Positions 11,801 to 23,261 of a stretch of DNA of 64,000 bases are shown piece after piece. Numbering within the stretch: the stretch's first letter is position 1; every line of letters begins with the position of its first letter. The translations under genes and the position numbers were made by a program. The DNA comes from Sipunculus nudus (Eukaryota; Annelida; Sipuncula; Golfingiida; Sipunculidae): the NCBI GenBank assembly GCA_026874595.1, contig CM049308.1:70592624-70656623 (forward strand), read 5' to 3'. The notes under the pieces were generated by a model that saw only the letters and a list, made by a program, of their open reading frames with translations, did not search any database and was not told where the DNA came from.

Positions 11801-13393
11801 TTAATTGCTCCCTCTCATTTTTGTTATAGCACAGACAATGGCTTCGTCTAATCTGTCAAACACCGGGACCCCTTCTCTGTTGGCGATGTCAGACAAATAG
11901 CACCGACCACGGTGGTAATCTTTGTATGCCTTTTTACTCATTTGTCCTTGTTCTAATTTTTCAATAAACAACACCATGGCGCAGCCTCTTCCGATGTAGT
12001 AACCAGCCTCCATCATTGGCATTATTCCACCATTTTCAGCAGTTATCACATACAACAAAAGTCGGCACTTTTCTTGTAAAGACGTTTCCATACTGGTATA
12101 TCTTCTATTCCACTCCATTACAACTGGGTTATAGTAGGATATACCCTGCTTTCTTAGCTCCGAAATGGCAATGTCTTGCCGCCACGTGGAGTCACCTTTT
12201 GTGCCTCCTAGGTAAATATCTCTGATATTAGGTTCTGAGGACGCACGGACAGCCATTCTAGCACTCCGGCCACTGAAAAGATCAAAGATTCGACCTGGGA
12301 GCGAGACAAAACTATTGACAAACTTCTGAAAAGTACTGAATTTTCTGTAGCGGTACTCTGCCACCATGATGCAAAATTCTTCAAAATTAATCATTGCGCC
12401 ATGAGTATCACGGATAGAATCCAAAACAAACGTTGGTAATTGTTCATTTGTTGCAACTTTAAACGCCAGACTTGCATCTTTCAAACTGAGTCTCGAGGCT
12501 CTGCTAATGTTCAATGAGTTGAAAGCTTCCCTCAATTTCAGCAGTTTGGCCGCTACCCTGCAGTGCCCAAACTGAACGGGATCAGCGCCATCTGCGCTTG
12601 TCAGCTGGTTCACATGTAGATGTTCTTGTATCATTTTAACAGTACATTTGAGTGCTACATTAATGTCATTGAAAACAGGGACATTTTGTCTTTCAACAAT
12701 ATCTGTTAAGTATACGCGACTCTTGACCAAATCATCAATTTCTTCTTGTGACACTGCCTCACCAGACATTTTATCTTTTTCCAAATCAGTGACTATTAGA
12801 ACAAGTTTTCGACCGCATCCTCCCAGATAAACAGATTCAATCATTGATGCTATAGCTCTGGTCTGTCCGTCTATGACAAAGAACAGGAACTCCGCGTCTT
12901 GTTTTGCCTCGTCTTCCAATTCCATTAATTCTGGTCGCCATTCATGAACTTGTGGGTTGAAAAACACAATGCCGTGTTCCATGAGGTACGGAATTGCGAC
13001 ATCTTGTCGCCAAGTGGTCGGGTTACATGAACCGCCAAGAAAAACGGACGGACCCTTCCGGTGGACATGGCGGATTCCTCCCCTGGCCTGGCGCCTATGT
13101 GACTGTGGAACTGGGGCAGGGGCCGCTTGTTGGTACTGGTATCGAAGTTCTGTAACGATCACACAAAATTCTCCATATGTAATGTGGTCCACTGGGCTCC
13201 GGCCAGATACTTCGCAGCAAAATGATACGAACTCGTAAATTTGCGCCCTGGTCGGAAACAGTCCCAGTTCATTCAATGCTGGTCTTATTTTGTGTTCTTT
13301 CAACGATTCTTGGCCCCCTGAATGCCGTTTAAATATTGGGAGAAGTTTACTGGTCGTTGGACCAAATGGCTTGGCCTGTGTAGGCTCCGCCAT
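11801..13393 (-). CDS. Raw-like protein: tandem EF-hand-like / nucleoside 2-deoxyribosyltransferase-like modules
   Basis: A single uninterrupted frame encodes 530 aa from ATG at 13393 (context AGG-ATGGCGGAG). It has two copies of one module. Module 1 has an EF-hand-like region (~15-90, ending ITYGEFCVIVTELRY) and a deoxyribosyltransferase-like domain (~116-262; VFLGGS, TWRQDVAIPYL, FFNPQVHEW). Module 2 has an EF-hand-like region (~280-350, ending INFEEFCIMVAEYRY) and a second domain (~391-528; IYLGGT, TWRQDIAISEL, YYNPVVMEW). Both enzyme-like domains keep the Glu (about 186 and 462) at the position of the catalytic Glu of this fold. The EF-like regions lack canonical calcium loops. This matches the family of Drosophila Raw, an antagonist of JNK signalling; enzymatic activity is unproven. 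No introns or signal peptide are seen. Confidence 0.88.
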   Translation of the reverse strand: MAEPTQAKPFGPTTSKLLPIFKRHSGGQESLKEHKIRPALNELGLFPTRAQIYEFVSFCCEVSGRSPVDHITYGEFCVIVTELRYQYQQAAPAPVPQSHRRQARGGIRHVHRKGPSVFLGGSCNPTTWRQDVAIPYLMEHGIVFFNPQVHEWRPELMELEDEAKQDAEFLFFVIDGQTRAIASMIESVYLGGCGRKLVLIVTDLEKDKMSGEAVSQEEIDDLVKSRVYLTDIVERQNVPVFNDINVALKCTVKMIQEHLHVNQLTSADGADPVQFGHCRVAAKLLKLREAFNSLNISRASRLSLKDASLAFKVATNEQLPTFVLDSIRDTHGAMINFEEFCIMVAEYRYRKFSTFQKFVNSFVSLPGRIFDLFSGRSARMAVRASSEPNIRDIYLGGTKGDSTWRQDIAISELRKQGISYYNPVVMEWNRRYTSMETSLQEKCRLLLYVITAENGGIMPMMEAGYYIGRGCAMVLFIEKLEQGQMSKKAYKDYHRGRCYLSDIANREGVPVFDRLDEAIVCAITKMRGSN

Positions 13394-13398
13394 CCTGG

Positions 13399-13458
13399 TC
13401 AAATCGTTGATTTTCCACCAGCTAAAATATCACCAAGTGACCCAGGGGAGGCCGCCAT
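13399..13458 (-). promoter_or_regulatory. Upstream ORF (19 codons) in the Raw-like 5' leader
   Basis: An ATG at 13458 in the context GTAATGGCGGCC opens a 19-codon frame that stops at TGA (13401-13399), leaving five bases before the main ATG at 13393. It is in a different frame from the main one. The first ATG also fits a YY1-type site (AATGGCGGC). Such a uORF could limit translation or allow reinitiation; whether it is in the mature mRNA is inferred. Confidence 0.6.
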
Positions 13459-14300
13459 TACGGGTGTCAATCACTGGTGAATTGCATAACCATCGGCATG
13501 ACTAAAGCTTGTTTGAATAGATGAATCAGTAAACACTACCCGAACCCAATGAATGAAGTGACATATGTGAACCGGCTAGACAGTGCTCACGAAAATCCAC
13601 ATACTTTTAACAAATATTGGAGCACATGCAAACAAATTTCTTCCTGGAATGTTCCCGATTGTAAGCTGCTTAAATTGTGCATATCTCATACTATTACCAT
13701 TTATTTTCTTTATTCTGATAAGTTACATTGTTGGGCCATGCTTTGAATTATTATAGAAACAATGCCAAAACACACATGTATCCGTGAAAATATTCAACTC
13801 CCCTGTGGTTTAGTCCGAGCTTCCGGTTAGATCCGTGACCACTCTCACACTGACAGCTTTGGTTGGGATATATTTCGTTAATCTTACGCAGTTATTATTG
13901 CAATGATAACTGCTACTGATTAACTCATGGAATTCCAGTTTCATTGCATGTCTCTCCGAGGCACTGATGGAATTTTAAAATTCCACACCATTTTTCGCGA
14001 GCTGGGGTGGCCAAGATTTCAAACATGAGGGCCATTCACTGATACATCATACAGCTCAGGTATGATGCATTTTGAGATGACTTGCTAACGACTTTTATAA
14101 CGTTTTAGGTCATGTGTAATACTGATTCATGCCTTAAGTTGTGTTGTTCCATCCGACTAGAGGACGCCTGAACGTCTGACTCAATTACACGTGTGTTTCC
14201 AAGCTTATAGGGGTTGGGCTAATCACCGGATTTGACAGGATTTGGCCGGATTTTACTGAATTTGACCGGATTTGACTAGATCTCTGGCTATGACTGACAG
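13459..14300. other. 5' flank of the Raw-like gene with a short GGATTTGACC minisatellite
   Basis: Probable promoter side of the gene. No TATA box is obvious. A short degenerate tandem of about 10-bp units (GGATTTGACC and variants) lies at about 14226-14281. No second gene is supported. Confidence 0.45.
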
Positions 14301-15408
14301 ACCTACCAGAACATTTGCCAGTTTTCTGGCATTTAGTGATAAATTTCAGTTTTACTTTATTTTAATTATAGCACTTAATGTAGGACTTTGTGGGAGATTA
14401 TGTAAGACCCAGAGATCTGCAAAATTACAAAAGAATTTTCTTAAAATGTGACAGAAGCAAACCGCTTGATGTTAAATGGTCTCAACCTAAGAGAGTTCAA
14501 AATATAAGTACTCACAAATTAATGTTTAATCAAAAGACCTATATAAATATATGTTCATTTTTTAAAGCTAGGTTTGAGAAGAGGTCAATATATGATTTTA
14601 ATGAAAATATAATTTGGACTACTCCTAGTTTAACAAGTTAAGAAATTAATGAATTGATTACTATAATGGGCTTAATGAATTTCTATTTGCATAGAGTATC
14701 ACTCATTTTGCCGATGTATATATGTGCTTATAGCTTTTTATAAAAAAATTTTACCAATTTTAACCATTTTGCAAATACCTGTACCTGTCCCTAGGTACTG
14801 TCACATGTACCTGGTTCTAAGTTTTAACCCGGTCACAGAGCTTTAAGATGCATTTTGAACTAGTCACCATGAGGTCATGATAGGGCTCTGCAATTATAAC
14901 CGTTTATCGATTATTCTCATTAATGTTCTGAAAAGCTTTAATTTTCGATTATCAGTTTTTAACCTAAAAAATCTGTCCACTAAATTTCATAGATTTGTGC
15001 TGGAGTATTGCCCGTTTCCACATGAAAACTATAGGTCCGTCTCTCTCAGTATCTTAGCCTGGCTGTAAAATGATCTAGAATTTCTTGAGTTCAGAAGGTA
15101 AACAATTTTGAGGAAGTGTTTATTTCCACTCTCCTGGGGATGCTTTTTTTCACGCCCTCCTGGTGTTACCACTCCCTATGTTAGATAGAATAGGTACTAG
15201 GTAAGTGTTTATTAAATAGAAATTCATTTACAACAAATCTATTGGATAACTTTATTGAATATAACATTACACAAAAAAATGAATGTTATTGGTCTGACCT
15301 TTGAGATGCACATCTACCGGTATTGTGACAATACTCTATAGTCTTGTATGTTATAGAATCCTATATATTGCTTTATAGTTTTCTTCTAATCAAGATCTAG
15401 TAATTTTT
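14301..15408. other. AT-rich intergenic DNA
   Basis: No gene or repeat is confidently seen. An 83-codon open frame at 14390-14641 has no recognisable domain and strongly AT-driven composition. The words 'acctgtacctgtccctaggtac' near 14777 recur in looser form near 61888-61975. Confidence 0.4.
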
Positions 15409-17255
15409 AGCTCAGCTGACTTTCAGTCGTGCTGGGCTGTAGCGATGGGTCTTTGTCCATCGTCTTTCCGTCTGGACGAACGGCCGGCCGTTCGTCCGTT
15501 AGCAGGGCACAAATCGTACCCATAGGGGCTAGGGCCTTGAACCCTATGCAGTCTTAGAGGTTCTAAAAAGATCTCTTTGCAAACCTGAAACTAGGTCACT
15601 GCGACCTATATTCTCAAAGTTATGGGGTGTGTTTGCACCCCCAAGAAATAATTCTTTTAGCCAAAATTTTCATCCCAAACCTTCCATCTTTCACAAACAG
15701 CTCACCTACCAACAGGGGAAGAACCATAATTATTTTGAGGTCACAAGGTCAAAGGTCAAGGTCACAGAACCAACTTCTTTGAAAAGCCTGTGGATGCATT
15801 TTAAACCAAACCTTTCATCCCAATTCTTTGATCTTTCACAAATAGCTCACCTACTAAGTGGGAGAAGAATCCGATAGATGTTGAGGTCACAAGGTCAAAG
15901 GTCAGGGTCACAGGATCCACTTCTTTGAAAAGGTTGTGGACACATTTCAAGCTAGACCTTTCAATCCAAACCTTTCAGCACTGATTTCGCTTCTCTGCCA
16001 ACAGGGGAAAAGACCTGTTGATTTTGAGGTCAAAGGTCAAGGTCACAGCACCCTCTTCTTGCGTGGAGTCATTTTCAGGCAAACTTTTCAATCTATACTT
16101 TCCATCTGTCATACTTTCCTGGTAGGCTTACCTACCAATAGGGGAAGAAGCCTATCGATGTTGAGTTCAAAAGGTCAAAGGTCAAGGTCACAATATTGTT
16201 CTAAATGCTTGTGAACATATTTCAAGTGAAACTGTTAAACCCAAACCTTCAGTCTTTCATATATGCCACATCTATGCATCACTGAATGTGATTAAAACTT
16301 CATATTTATGGGTCTTTTTGCATGAAGAAATAACCAATTGATTTTGAGGTCAGCTGGTCAGGAGGTTAAAGGTTGCAGGTCTGAGTTATTCACTCATTGG
16401 TTGCCAAGTAATTACACCCGGCCAGATGTAAGTGGTTAGTAGTTACCCATCATTTAGAAAGAATCCAGTTGATATGTGGGCAAAAGGCCAAGGTCATAGT
16501 TCAGGGATGTTCACAATAACTTATTTTGCAGACCATCTCTATTTCTCTTGTACATATAACCATTGGTTATGGTACATCTTACTGTGTGGCTGTAATTGTG
16601 AGTGATGCTGGTGACATTTGACTCTCTTTTGTATCAGCCTGTTAAGTGATATGGCTGAGTGATAAATACCTCGTTACTGCATAACAAAAACACTGTTGCC
16701 AGAATGCTTCAGCCAGGCATTAAGACTATGAGAGTATAGTACTGATTTATAAGATGATGGGAACATTTTGCAGTTTATTTTATGGAATCATAGCAATAAA
16801 CTTAGTTTCCTAGATATCTGAATATTTTTTTATATAAATCACCAGATATAAAAGCAAATGTTTGTTCTCATAATATGTGGATGTGTACCTGGATTTAGGA
16901 TGGCTTTTTTTTATTACAAGACCTTTAGTCATGCTTTCTGCATTTCTTTTCATTCAGGTTGTGCAGTTAACCTACCCTGCTGATCCCATTGAAAAGCAGA
17001 GTGATAATAAAAAATATTGGACTTACACTTTTTACATTTGCATATCTATAAATCTAATATGAGGGCCTGAAAATGCCTTTTGATTGTAATTGTTTTGGAC
17101 ATTCATTACTGTAACATCCTTTGGAGAATTTGCTTCAAGTTTGGTCTCTTATTGGAGGATGTGTGATATCAAATGTCAGACTTGTCAGAAATCTATTATG
17201 TCTGCCAGTTAGCCACCTTAGAAATCTGTTTGTCGGTGCAGTTTCAGTGATTTTT
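15409..17255 (+). mobile_element. Helentron-like element, long copy truncated at the 3' side
   Basis: Starts at TTTTT-AGCTCAGCTGAC with the partner half-hairpin and a GTCC-rich stretch. It then has four core units about 140 bp apart (near 15.75, 15.89, 16.03 and 16.17 kb), each containing AGGTCAAAGGTCA or a close variant, and the long downstream part shared with copies B and C. The copy stops at 17255 inside the sequence 'gtttcagtgattttt', where another copy begins. Confidence 0.85.
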
Positions 17256-17630
17256 AGCTCAGCTGACTTTTAGTCATGCTGTGCTATAGCAATGGGCCAG
17301 CCGTCCGGCCGTTAGCATGGCACAAATTGTAACTGTAAGGGCTAGATACATGAACCCTATGCAGTCTTAGAGGTTCTAAAAAGATCTCCTTGCAGATCTG
17401 AAATTAGGTCACTGTGACCTATATTCTCTGAGTTACAGGGTGTGTTTGCACCTCCCAGAATTAATTCTTATAGCCAAAATAATCACCCCAAACCTTGCAT
17501 GTCAACAGAGGAACAAATCTTTTGATATTCAGGTCTTAGGGTCAAAGGTCAATGTCACAGGACCAGCTTCTTGAAAAAAGTTGTGGATGCATTTCAAGTC
17601 AGACTTTTCATCCCAAACCTTCCATCTTCT
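17256..17630 (+). mobile_element. Helentron-like element, 5' fragment
   Basis: A new 5' end (AGCTCAGCTGACT) joins the previous copy at a TTTTT run. It includes the perfect AGGTCActgTGACCT palindrome at 17406-17420 and one core unit, then ends near 17630. The join at TTTTT suggests insertion into, or recombination with, the preceding copy. Confidence 0.8.
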
Positions 17631-19020
17631 AAGTATGGTCAGATACCATATGGTATACCATCAGGCTTTAAATACAGGTCATGCTTGTTTCTTAATTGCA
17701 CCATGTGTGTACCATACAGTTCCCACAGTATGACAATACATACAATAGAAAAAAATAATACTACCTGTGTACTATTAAACCTGAACAGGTAAATATTATC
17801 TCTAGCCCAGGTGTGGGTTAAATAGATATTTGCCTTAAAGCTGTGTGCACAAGGTCTGTAAATAAACCACAAAGCAGTTTCCTGGCATAAGCATGCCTGA
17901 CTAATTACTACCGGTATACCTGTTCACAAATATTTCTAAGGGATAATATTTGTTGATGTGCAAGAAATTTTATCCAAACACTTACCATGCATATCCATAT
18001 AAATGTGTACTTGTAGATGGAATTGTACCTTAAAGTACCTTTCTATCTGACATTAATAATTATATGTTCATACGATTGTCATGAATGAACTTGTATTTAT
18101 AGAATTATCAAATGCATTAAAATATTATTTAAATGAGGAATAATTGAATTAAATTGTAACTGCATGATTTATATTAATTGAGCTTATTGATTGTTATGAT
18201 GATAATTATTATAAATTATAGTATTAATATTTTAGGTTTATGATTTTTGAGTCATAAATCTAAAACAAATTTTTAAATAATCAGGGTGAACATATCTGTA
18301 AAAAAACAGGGTGAATATATATATACATTTGTGGTAGGAATTGGTTTAAAAATCATAATTGATGATTGGAAAATAAAAAACGACTGATGATCAATTATTA
18401 ATCAATGATTTTATGCCATTTCTATATTATCTTGAAATATGTTGTATACCTGTACCTAAAATATTTACCCCAGTAAATAGTCTGACATGTACATCTGTTT
18501 TCACAATGAAACCATCAATCTACCCGCATCCAAGGTAGACTTGCTGTCATACGATTGATGCCTGCACAAGGTTCTATTTTGTTCTGATGCTGTTCCTTAA
18601 TTTGTGTTCATATTTCTCTGACAGGATAAAATTCTTTGCATGTGCATAATTGTTTTTAATTGATTATGCATAAATGCAATCAATTCAATGAATTTTGAAA
18701 GAAAAAACAATCATCAATTGAATCAATCAATTGGCATTAAATTTAATCGGCACACATACCACTAATATATAAATATATATCAAAGAATATGGTGACCCTT
18801 CAGTGTTCACTTAAACAAGAAAATGTAGAGTATGTACTTGTCAGTATTTAAATATTTCTTTTACATTATTCTCTATGGATCAGCCATGGTCATTTTTTGT
18901 GTTTTACATAAATTGGATCAATGCATGGCAGAACACTGTAAACTTTGAGAGCTTAAATTCCGGCACTGACACTCGCAGCCTTGTCTGCTCCACATAAAAG
19001 GAAGACAACACATTCATCCA
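17631..19020. other. AT-rich intergenic DNA
   Basis: I see no gene, no strong repeat and no convincing splice-site chain. The sequence is dominated by A and T runs. Confidence 0.45.
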
Positions 19021-19256
19021 GTCATCTCATAAAAAATGTATACTAGATCACATGATCATAAATCTGGTCACATGACATTAAACGAAATCACATGACCATG
19101 TATGGGAAAATTACTGTTACATGAAAAAAAGAATCAAGTTAATTCAGACATCTCATATAAAATTTAAACCAGATCACATGATAAGGAATAAAGTCACAAG
19201 ACCTTAAATGAAATCATATGACCATTTATGGAAAAATTATCATAACAGGATAAAAA
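19021..19256. repeat. Two-unit tandem duplication of about 120 bp
   Basis: Units at about 19021-19135 and 19146-19256 share 'catctcatataaaat', 'agatcacatgat', 'gtcaca-gac-ttaaa-gaaatca' and 'atgaccat-tatgg-aaaatta'. Each is rich in CACATG words. Confidence 0.65.
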
Positions 19257-19592
19257 AAATTGGTATTAAAAATCCATTGTTCCAACAGTTAATAAAATAT
19301 AGTTTTACTCTGTAAATTTTTTTAACTGTTCATGTAATGCTTTGATATAATTTTAAAGTCTTTTTACAAAATTGCATTGTCATAGTTCCTTTAAATTGTT
19401 TCATGAACTTAGGCCCCTTTTCCATGCTTGAGAATCCCCCCACCATGTGACGTGTTTTCACAAGGGATTCCCCTTCCACTATTGATCACATGCAACAGTG
19501 GTGTAGCTATATGTTTTGTACAGTTCATGCATGCAATTATGATTTTTGTTGCATTTACATGGATGTATTACGTAGTGTGGTAGTGAAAGTTT

Positions 19593-19609
19593 GGGGGGGG
19601 GGGGGGGGG
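19593..19609 (+). repeat. G17 homopolymer
   Basis: An uninterrupted run of 17 G. Comparable tracts occur at 1667 (G15), 11228 (C14), 46785 (G17), 47588 (C19) and 53042 (C12). Confidence 0.95.
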
Positions 19610-19673
19610 CTCATATATACTAGAAAGTTCCCGCATGACTACCACAGCTGGTGATCAGATATTTCACACACAC

Positions 19674-19676
<3 letters not shown>

Positions 19677-19762
<86 letters not shown>
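19677..19762. repeat. (TA)n microsatellite
   Basis: An uninterrupted TA run of about 43 units, the longest in the window. It generates an artefactual poly(Ile-Tyr) frame. Confidence 0.95.
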
Positions 19763-19765
<3 letters not shown>

Positions 19766-20039
19766 AAGTAGACAAGAAATGCTGCAATTAAATGTGATTT
19801 GTCACCAAGATATGACAACAAGCAGACAGCATTCATGTACTTGACCTCTACAAGAAGATTCACCCGTGCTCATTTCTTGGTGCATGGAAAAGCTAAACCT
19901 GATTTACACTGGTGTGATTTTTCGTGTGGAAACGCATGCTGAAAAATAATATTGCCCAGCGTACGATGTACATTTCACATGCACACATTTCCCCCGCAGA
20001 AACACATGCATGAAATGATTTCACACAAGAATGATTTTA

Positions 20040-21550
20040 AGCTCAGCTGACTATAAGTCATCTGAGCTATAGTCGTGGTCCATTGTCCGTTGTCTGTCCG
20101 GCCGCCCGCCCGTTAACAGGGCACATTTTGAAACCGTTGGACCTATGATTCCAAAATTTTGCATACCATTAGATGTCCCCAAAATCTCCTATCATACCCA
20201 AAATTGGGTCATTAGGACTTCGTTCCTTCGAGATATTAAGGAAAAACCTCCGTTTTCCATAAAAAAGCCATTGTTACACTTCAAGGCTGCCTAATATCAA
20301 AACCACTGATCTGTTTTTGATCGTATTTAGTATTCATATTCTTCCATACATTTTCTATGAACATACAAAAAATTAGATCAGTGTTGGGTATTATTTTGAA
20401 GTTATGGGCCAAAATATAATGCAATTTTTAAAAAATCAGGAAATATATTTACTCGCCTAACATGAGAATTGCTGAAGCTAGAGACTTTTTTTCAGGAATA
20501 TAACTTTTTTTAATCAAGATTTCTTTTTTTTACCCAAAATAAGATCTGAATTTTAAAATTTTTTCAAGTTATTAGCATAAATAAAAAATCAATACCTTAA
20601 ATTTTGTCCAACTTTGGCAATGGCACTTTTTTTCCATGAAAGCAATGTTGATTTAATTTTCACAGCATATATACATAAGGATTTAATCTTTAAAAATCTG
20701 AAATTTCAAAGGAATTGATTGAAAAGAGTAGCTTTTATTCAAGTTTTCATACACCATGTAAAGTGTTGTTCAAAGATGTTTTATTTTATCAAATTTACTG
20801 AATCTTTTATTTTATCTTGGTGAATAAAATTAAGCATGTACTGAAAACTACAATGTGCAAAACTTTTTGATAGTGATTCAAGGAATAATCTTGTAGATGC
20901 CATGTTGTGGCATTATTTTCTTTTAAATTCAGCTTAAACATTTGTGATTTAAAAATAATAAAATATATGTGTATGCATAATATGACCCAATATGAGCTAC
21001 ACTCTTGATATATAATGATTGCAACTTTTGCAACAATTATAATATTTTAACTTACATTTTCAGTTTTTTAACTCTGGATATATCATGATTGCAACTTTGC
21101 AACAATTCTAATATTTTAACTTATATTATCAGTTTTTTTATATTAAAAATTTATAAAACTTGTTCATAAAAAATGATTCAGATAAAAATTTTTAATGGAA
21201 AAAGTGGAAATGTTAAAAAAAATAGACTTATATAAACTTAAATGCATTATTCCCTTGACAGTGAAATAAAGGTATTAGTCCATTCTGTCCACTTGCCTGT
21301 CCATCTGTAAATTTCATATGCATCACAGTATCTCAAAACTTTTACTGCTTTTCTTCATGACAGTCTTGTCAGAGTATTAGTTTGCAATCATATATTTAGA
21401 ACTCTACTATAACCAAGTAGGAGGGCCCCTTTCCTCTTAGCTTCTCATATTCTTATATAAATGAAAAACATTACAATAGAATATTTTGCATATTTTGCAT
21501 TCGCAAAAATTTCAATCTTCAGCTGAGCGCTGTGATCCATGGGTCCCTTG
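20040..21550 (+). mobile_element. Helentron-like element, complete copy with a different interior
   Basis: The 5' end AGCTCAGCTGACT-ata-AGTCATCTGAGCT forms a hairpin and is followed by a GTCC/GCCC-rich stretch. The 3' end CAGCTGAGCGCTGTGATCCATGGGTCCCTTG is at 21550 and is followed by TT. The 1.5-kb interior lacks the AGGTCA core and contains instead AT-rich sequence ('ctgcctaatatcaaaaccactgatctg') shared with the copy at 24364. It also has a ~70-bp tandem duplication at about 21001-21140. Confidence 0.85.
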
Positions 21551-23261
21551 TTACCTATTCTGACACCAAAGTAACATCATGCAAACTTTTCAAGACAAAA
21601 TCAGTGGTGTGCAAAATTACTGAAACAACAACTTTCAAGGGTAGCAAGTGCCAGTCTAGTTTAACTGTCTGGACTTCACCTGGTATTCTGAGCCAAGAGC
21701 TTACTACACTAGTCTGAGCTTATGGACACAATATCCATGATACCAGGGCTCACCGAGGAGGTGCCAACCATGTACTGATAAGTACTTGACCAAAAAACAA
21801 GTGTTGTCTAAATCTTCCAAACCCTTCTTGTGCTACTTTAAATTAGTTGTCATGTTCAACAAATAAATTTTCAAAATAATTAACCAACCTGTCAACTAAA
21901 TTTATCTGCAGAAAAATATGAATTCACATGTAAACTTGTTTGCAAATATGAATGCAATTTTATTGTCAAGTGTTTCTCTGCAAATCATATATGTTGTGAA
22001 TTTCAAATATATGTTTAACACATTAGAATGAAATGCATTTCAATACAAAAACTGATAAACTTAATTGTTTAAGGAACCTATATGTGTAACAATGTGTCCC
22101 TAATGCTCCTAGAGGTACATTAAAGAGGATTTTGTGAAACAAAGCAATAATTTAGACTTGCAAAGAATGAACACCAATTCTGGTCACTTTAACTGCCAAA
22201 ATACCTAGACTTAATCATAAGAGGGAGTGATATTCCTTATTTCCACTCTCGGGGAGTGGAAAGAAGGCCTGCCAAAATTTAAATTGCAGTTCATTCTTCA
22301 CTTCCAAGGTGGCAGCAGTGTGTCTGCAGTCCCCATACTGTCCAACTGTCATGTAAAATAATTTATTATTTACGGATAATCAGTTGCTACAGGTTCCCAT
22401 TAATCCTTTACAAATTTTTGATCATTTCCTAGCTCTAGATCATGACAAATTATGGTAACTCTCCACCCATATATCCTGTATTACTTATATTTATCTTCTC
22501 ATGCAGGCAAACAGTGGAATATGTTATACCGAGCAGTAGTTTTGGGTGTCCCTTCCTTGATCTTAATCGACAGCAAATCCGCAACATAACAAACATGAAT
22601 TATTTGTCGCTTTTGGAAAGTGCTTGGAATCAGTTGTAATTTCATGATCATTCATCAGTCAAAATTGGTTGACCCCCGAAGTATGAAATTTCTGATCATA
22701 TATCGACCTGTACATCCTCTATTGGCCTGATATTGGCAATAGCTAATATATCTAATAACTATAGCCTAGATGTGTACATATTGTAAACTTAGGGATGAAT
22801 CTATTAGTATACACAGATTGTTCAGAAGTTTGTTAAGATTTTAATTTATCATTCCTGTCATCATTATAAAGCCTAACTTTTGAAAAAAAAACTATGTAAT
22901 TGATTATGGCAATGCAAGACCCATTATCTGATTGTCTGAATCAGCAGGCCAATCATTGATTATAAATTTATAATCATTCATAGTTCCCAACAGTAATGAG
23001 GTGTTTCCAGCTTTCCATAGAAGGAATGTTTGGATTAATTTTCCTATCAATGGGGCCACGCAAATATGAGGCATCGAGCAGCTATGGTCAACCAAAATTT
23101 CTATAAATGGGCATTGCATAAGTTGTTTTCTAACAAATGCTGATTAATTTTGCTTTCTGATAAATTCACCTTATGAATTTTTCTGAAACCTGCTGTGCAT
23201 TATATTACAGAAGAGGGGTCATATATATAAATACATAATAAAACTAGAATACGGGACTACG
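21551..23261. other. AT-rich intergenic DNA
   Basis: No gene is supported. The frames near 22442-22639 and 22904-23119 have no recognisable domain. The upstream coding exon of the COX7A-like gene may lie here or further left, but I cannot identify it. Confidence 0.4.

Noticed and set aside
19639-19863. Open frames with long Ile-Tyr runs here, near 4551-4922, and near 51791-52159
   Set aside because: They are translations of (TA)n microsatellites, not genes.
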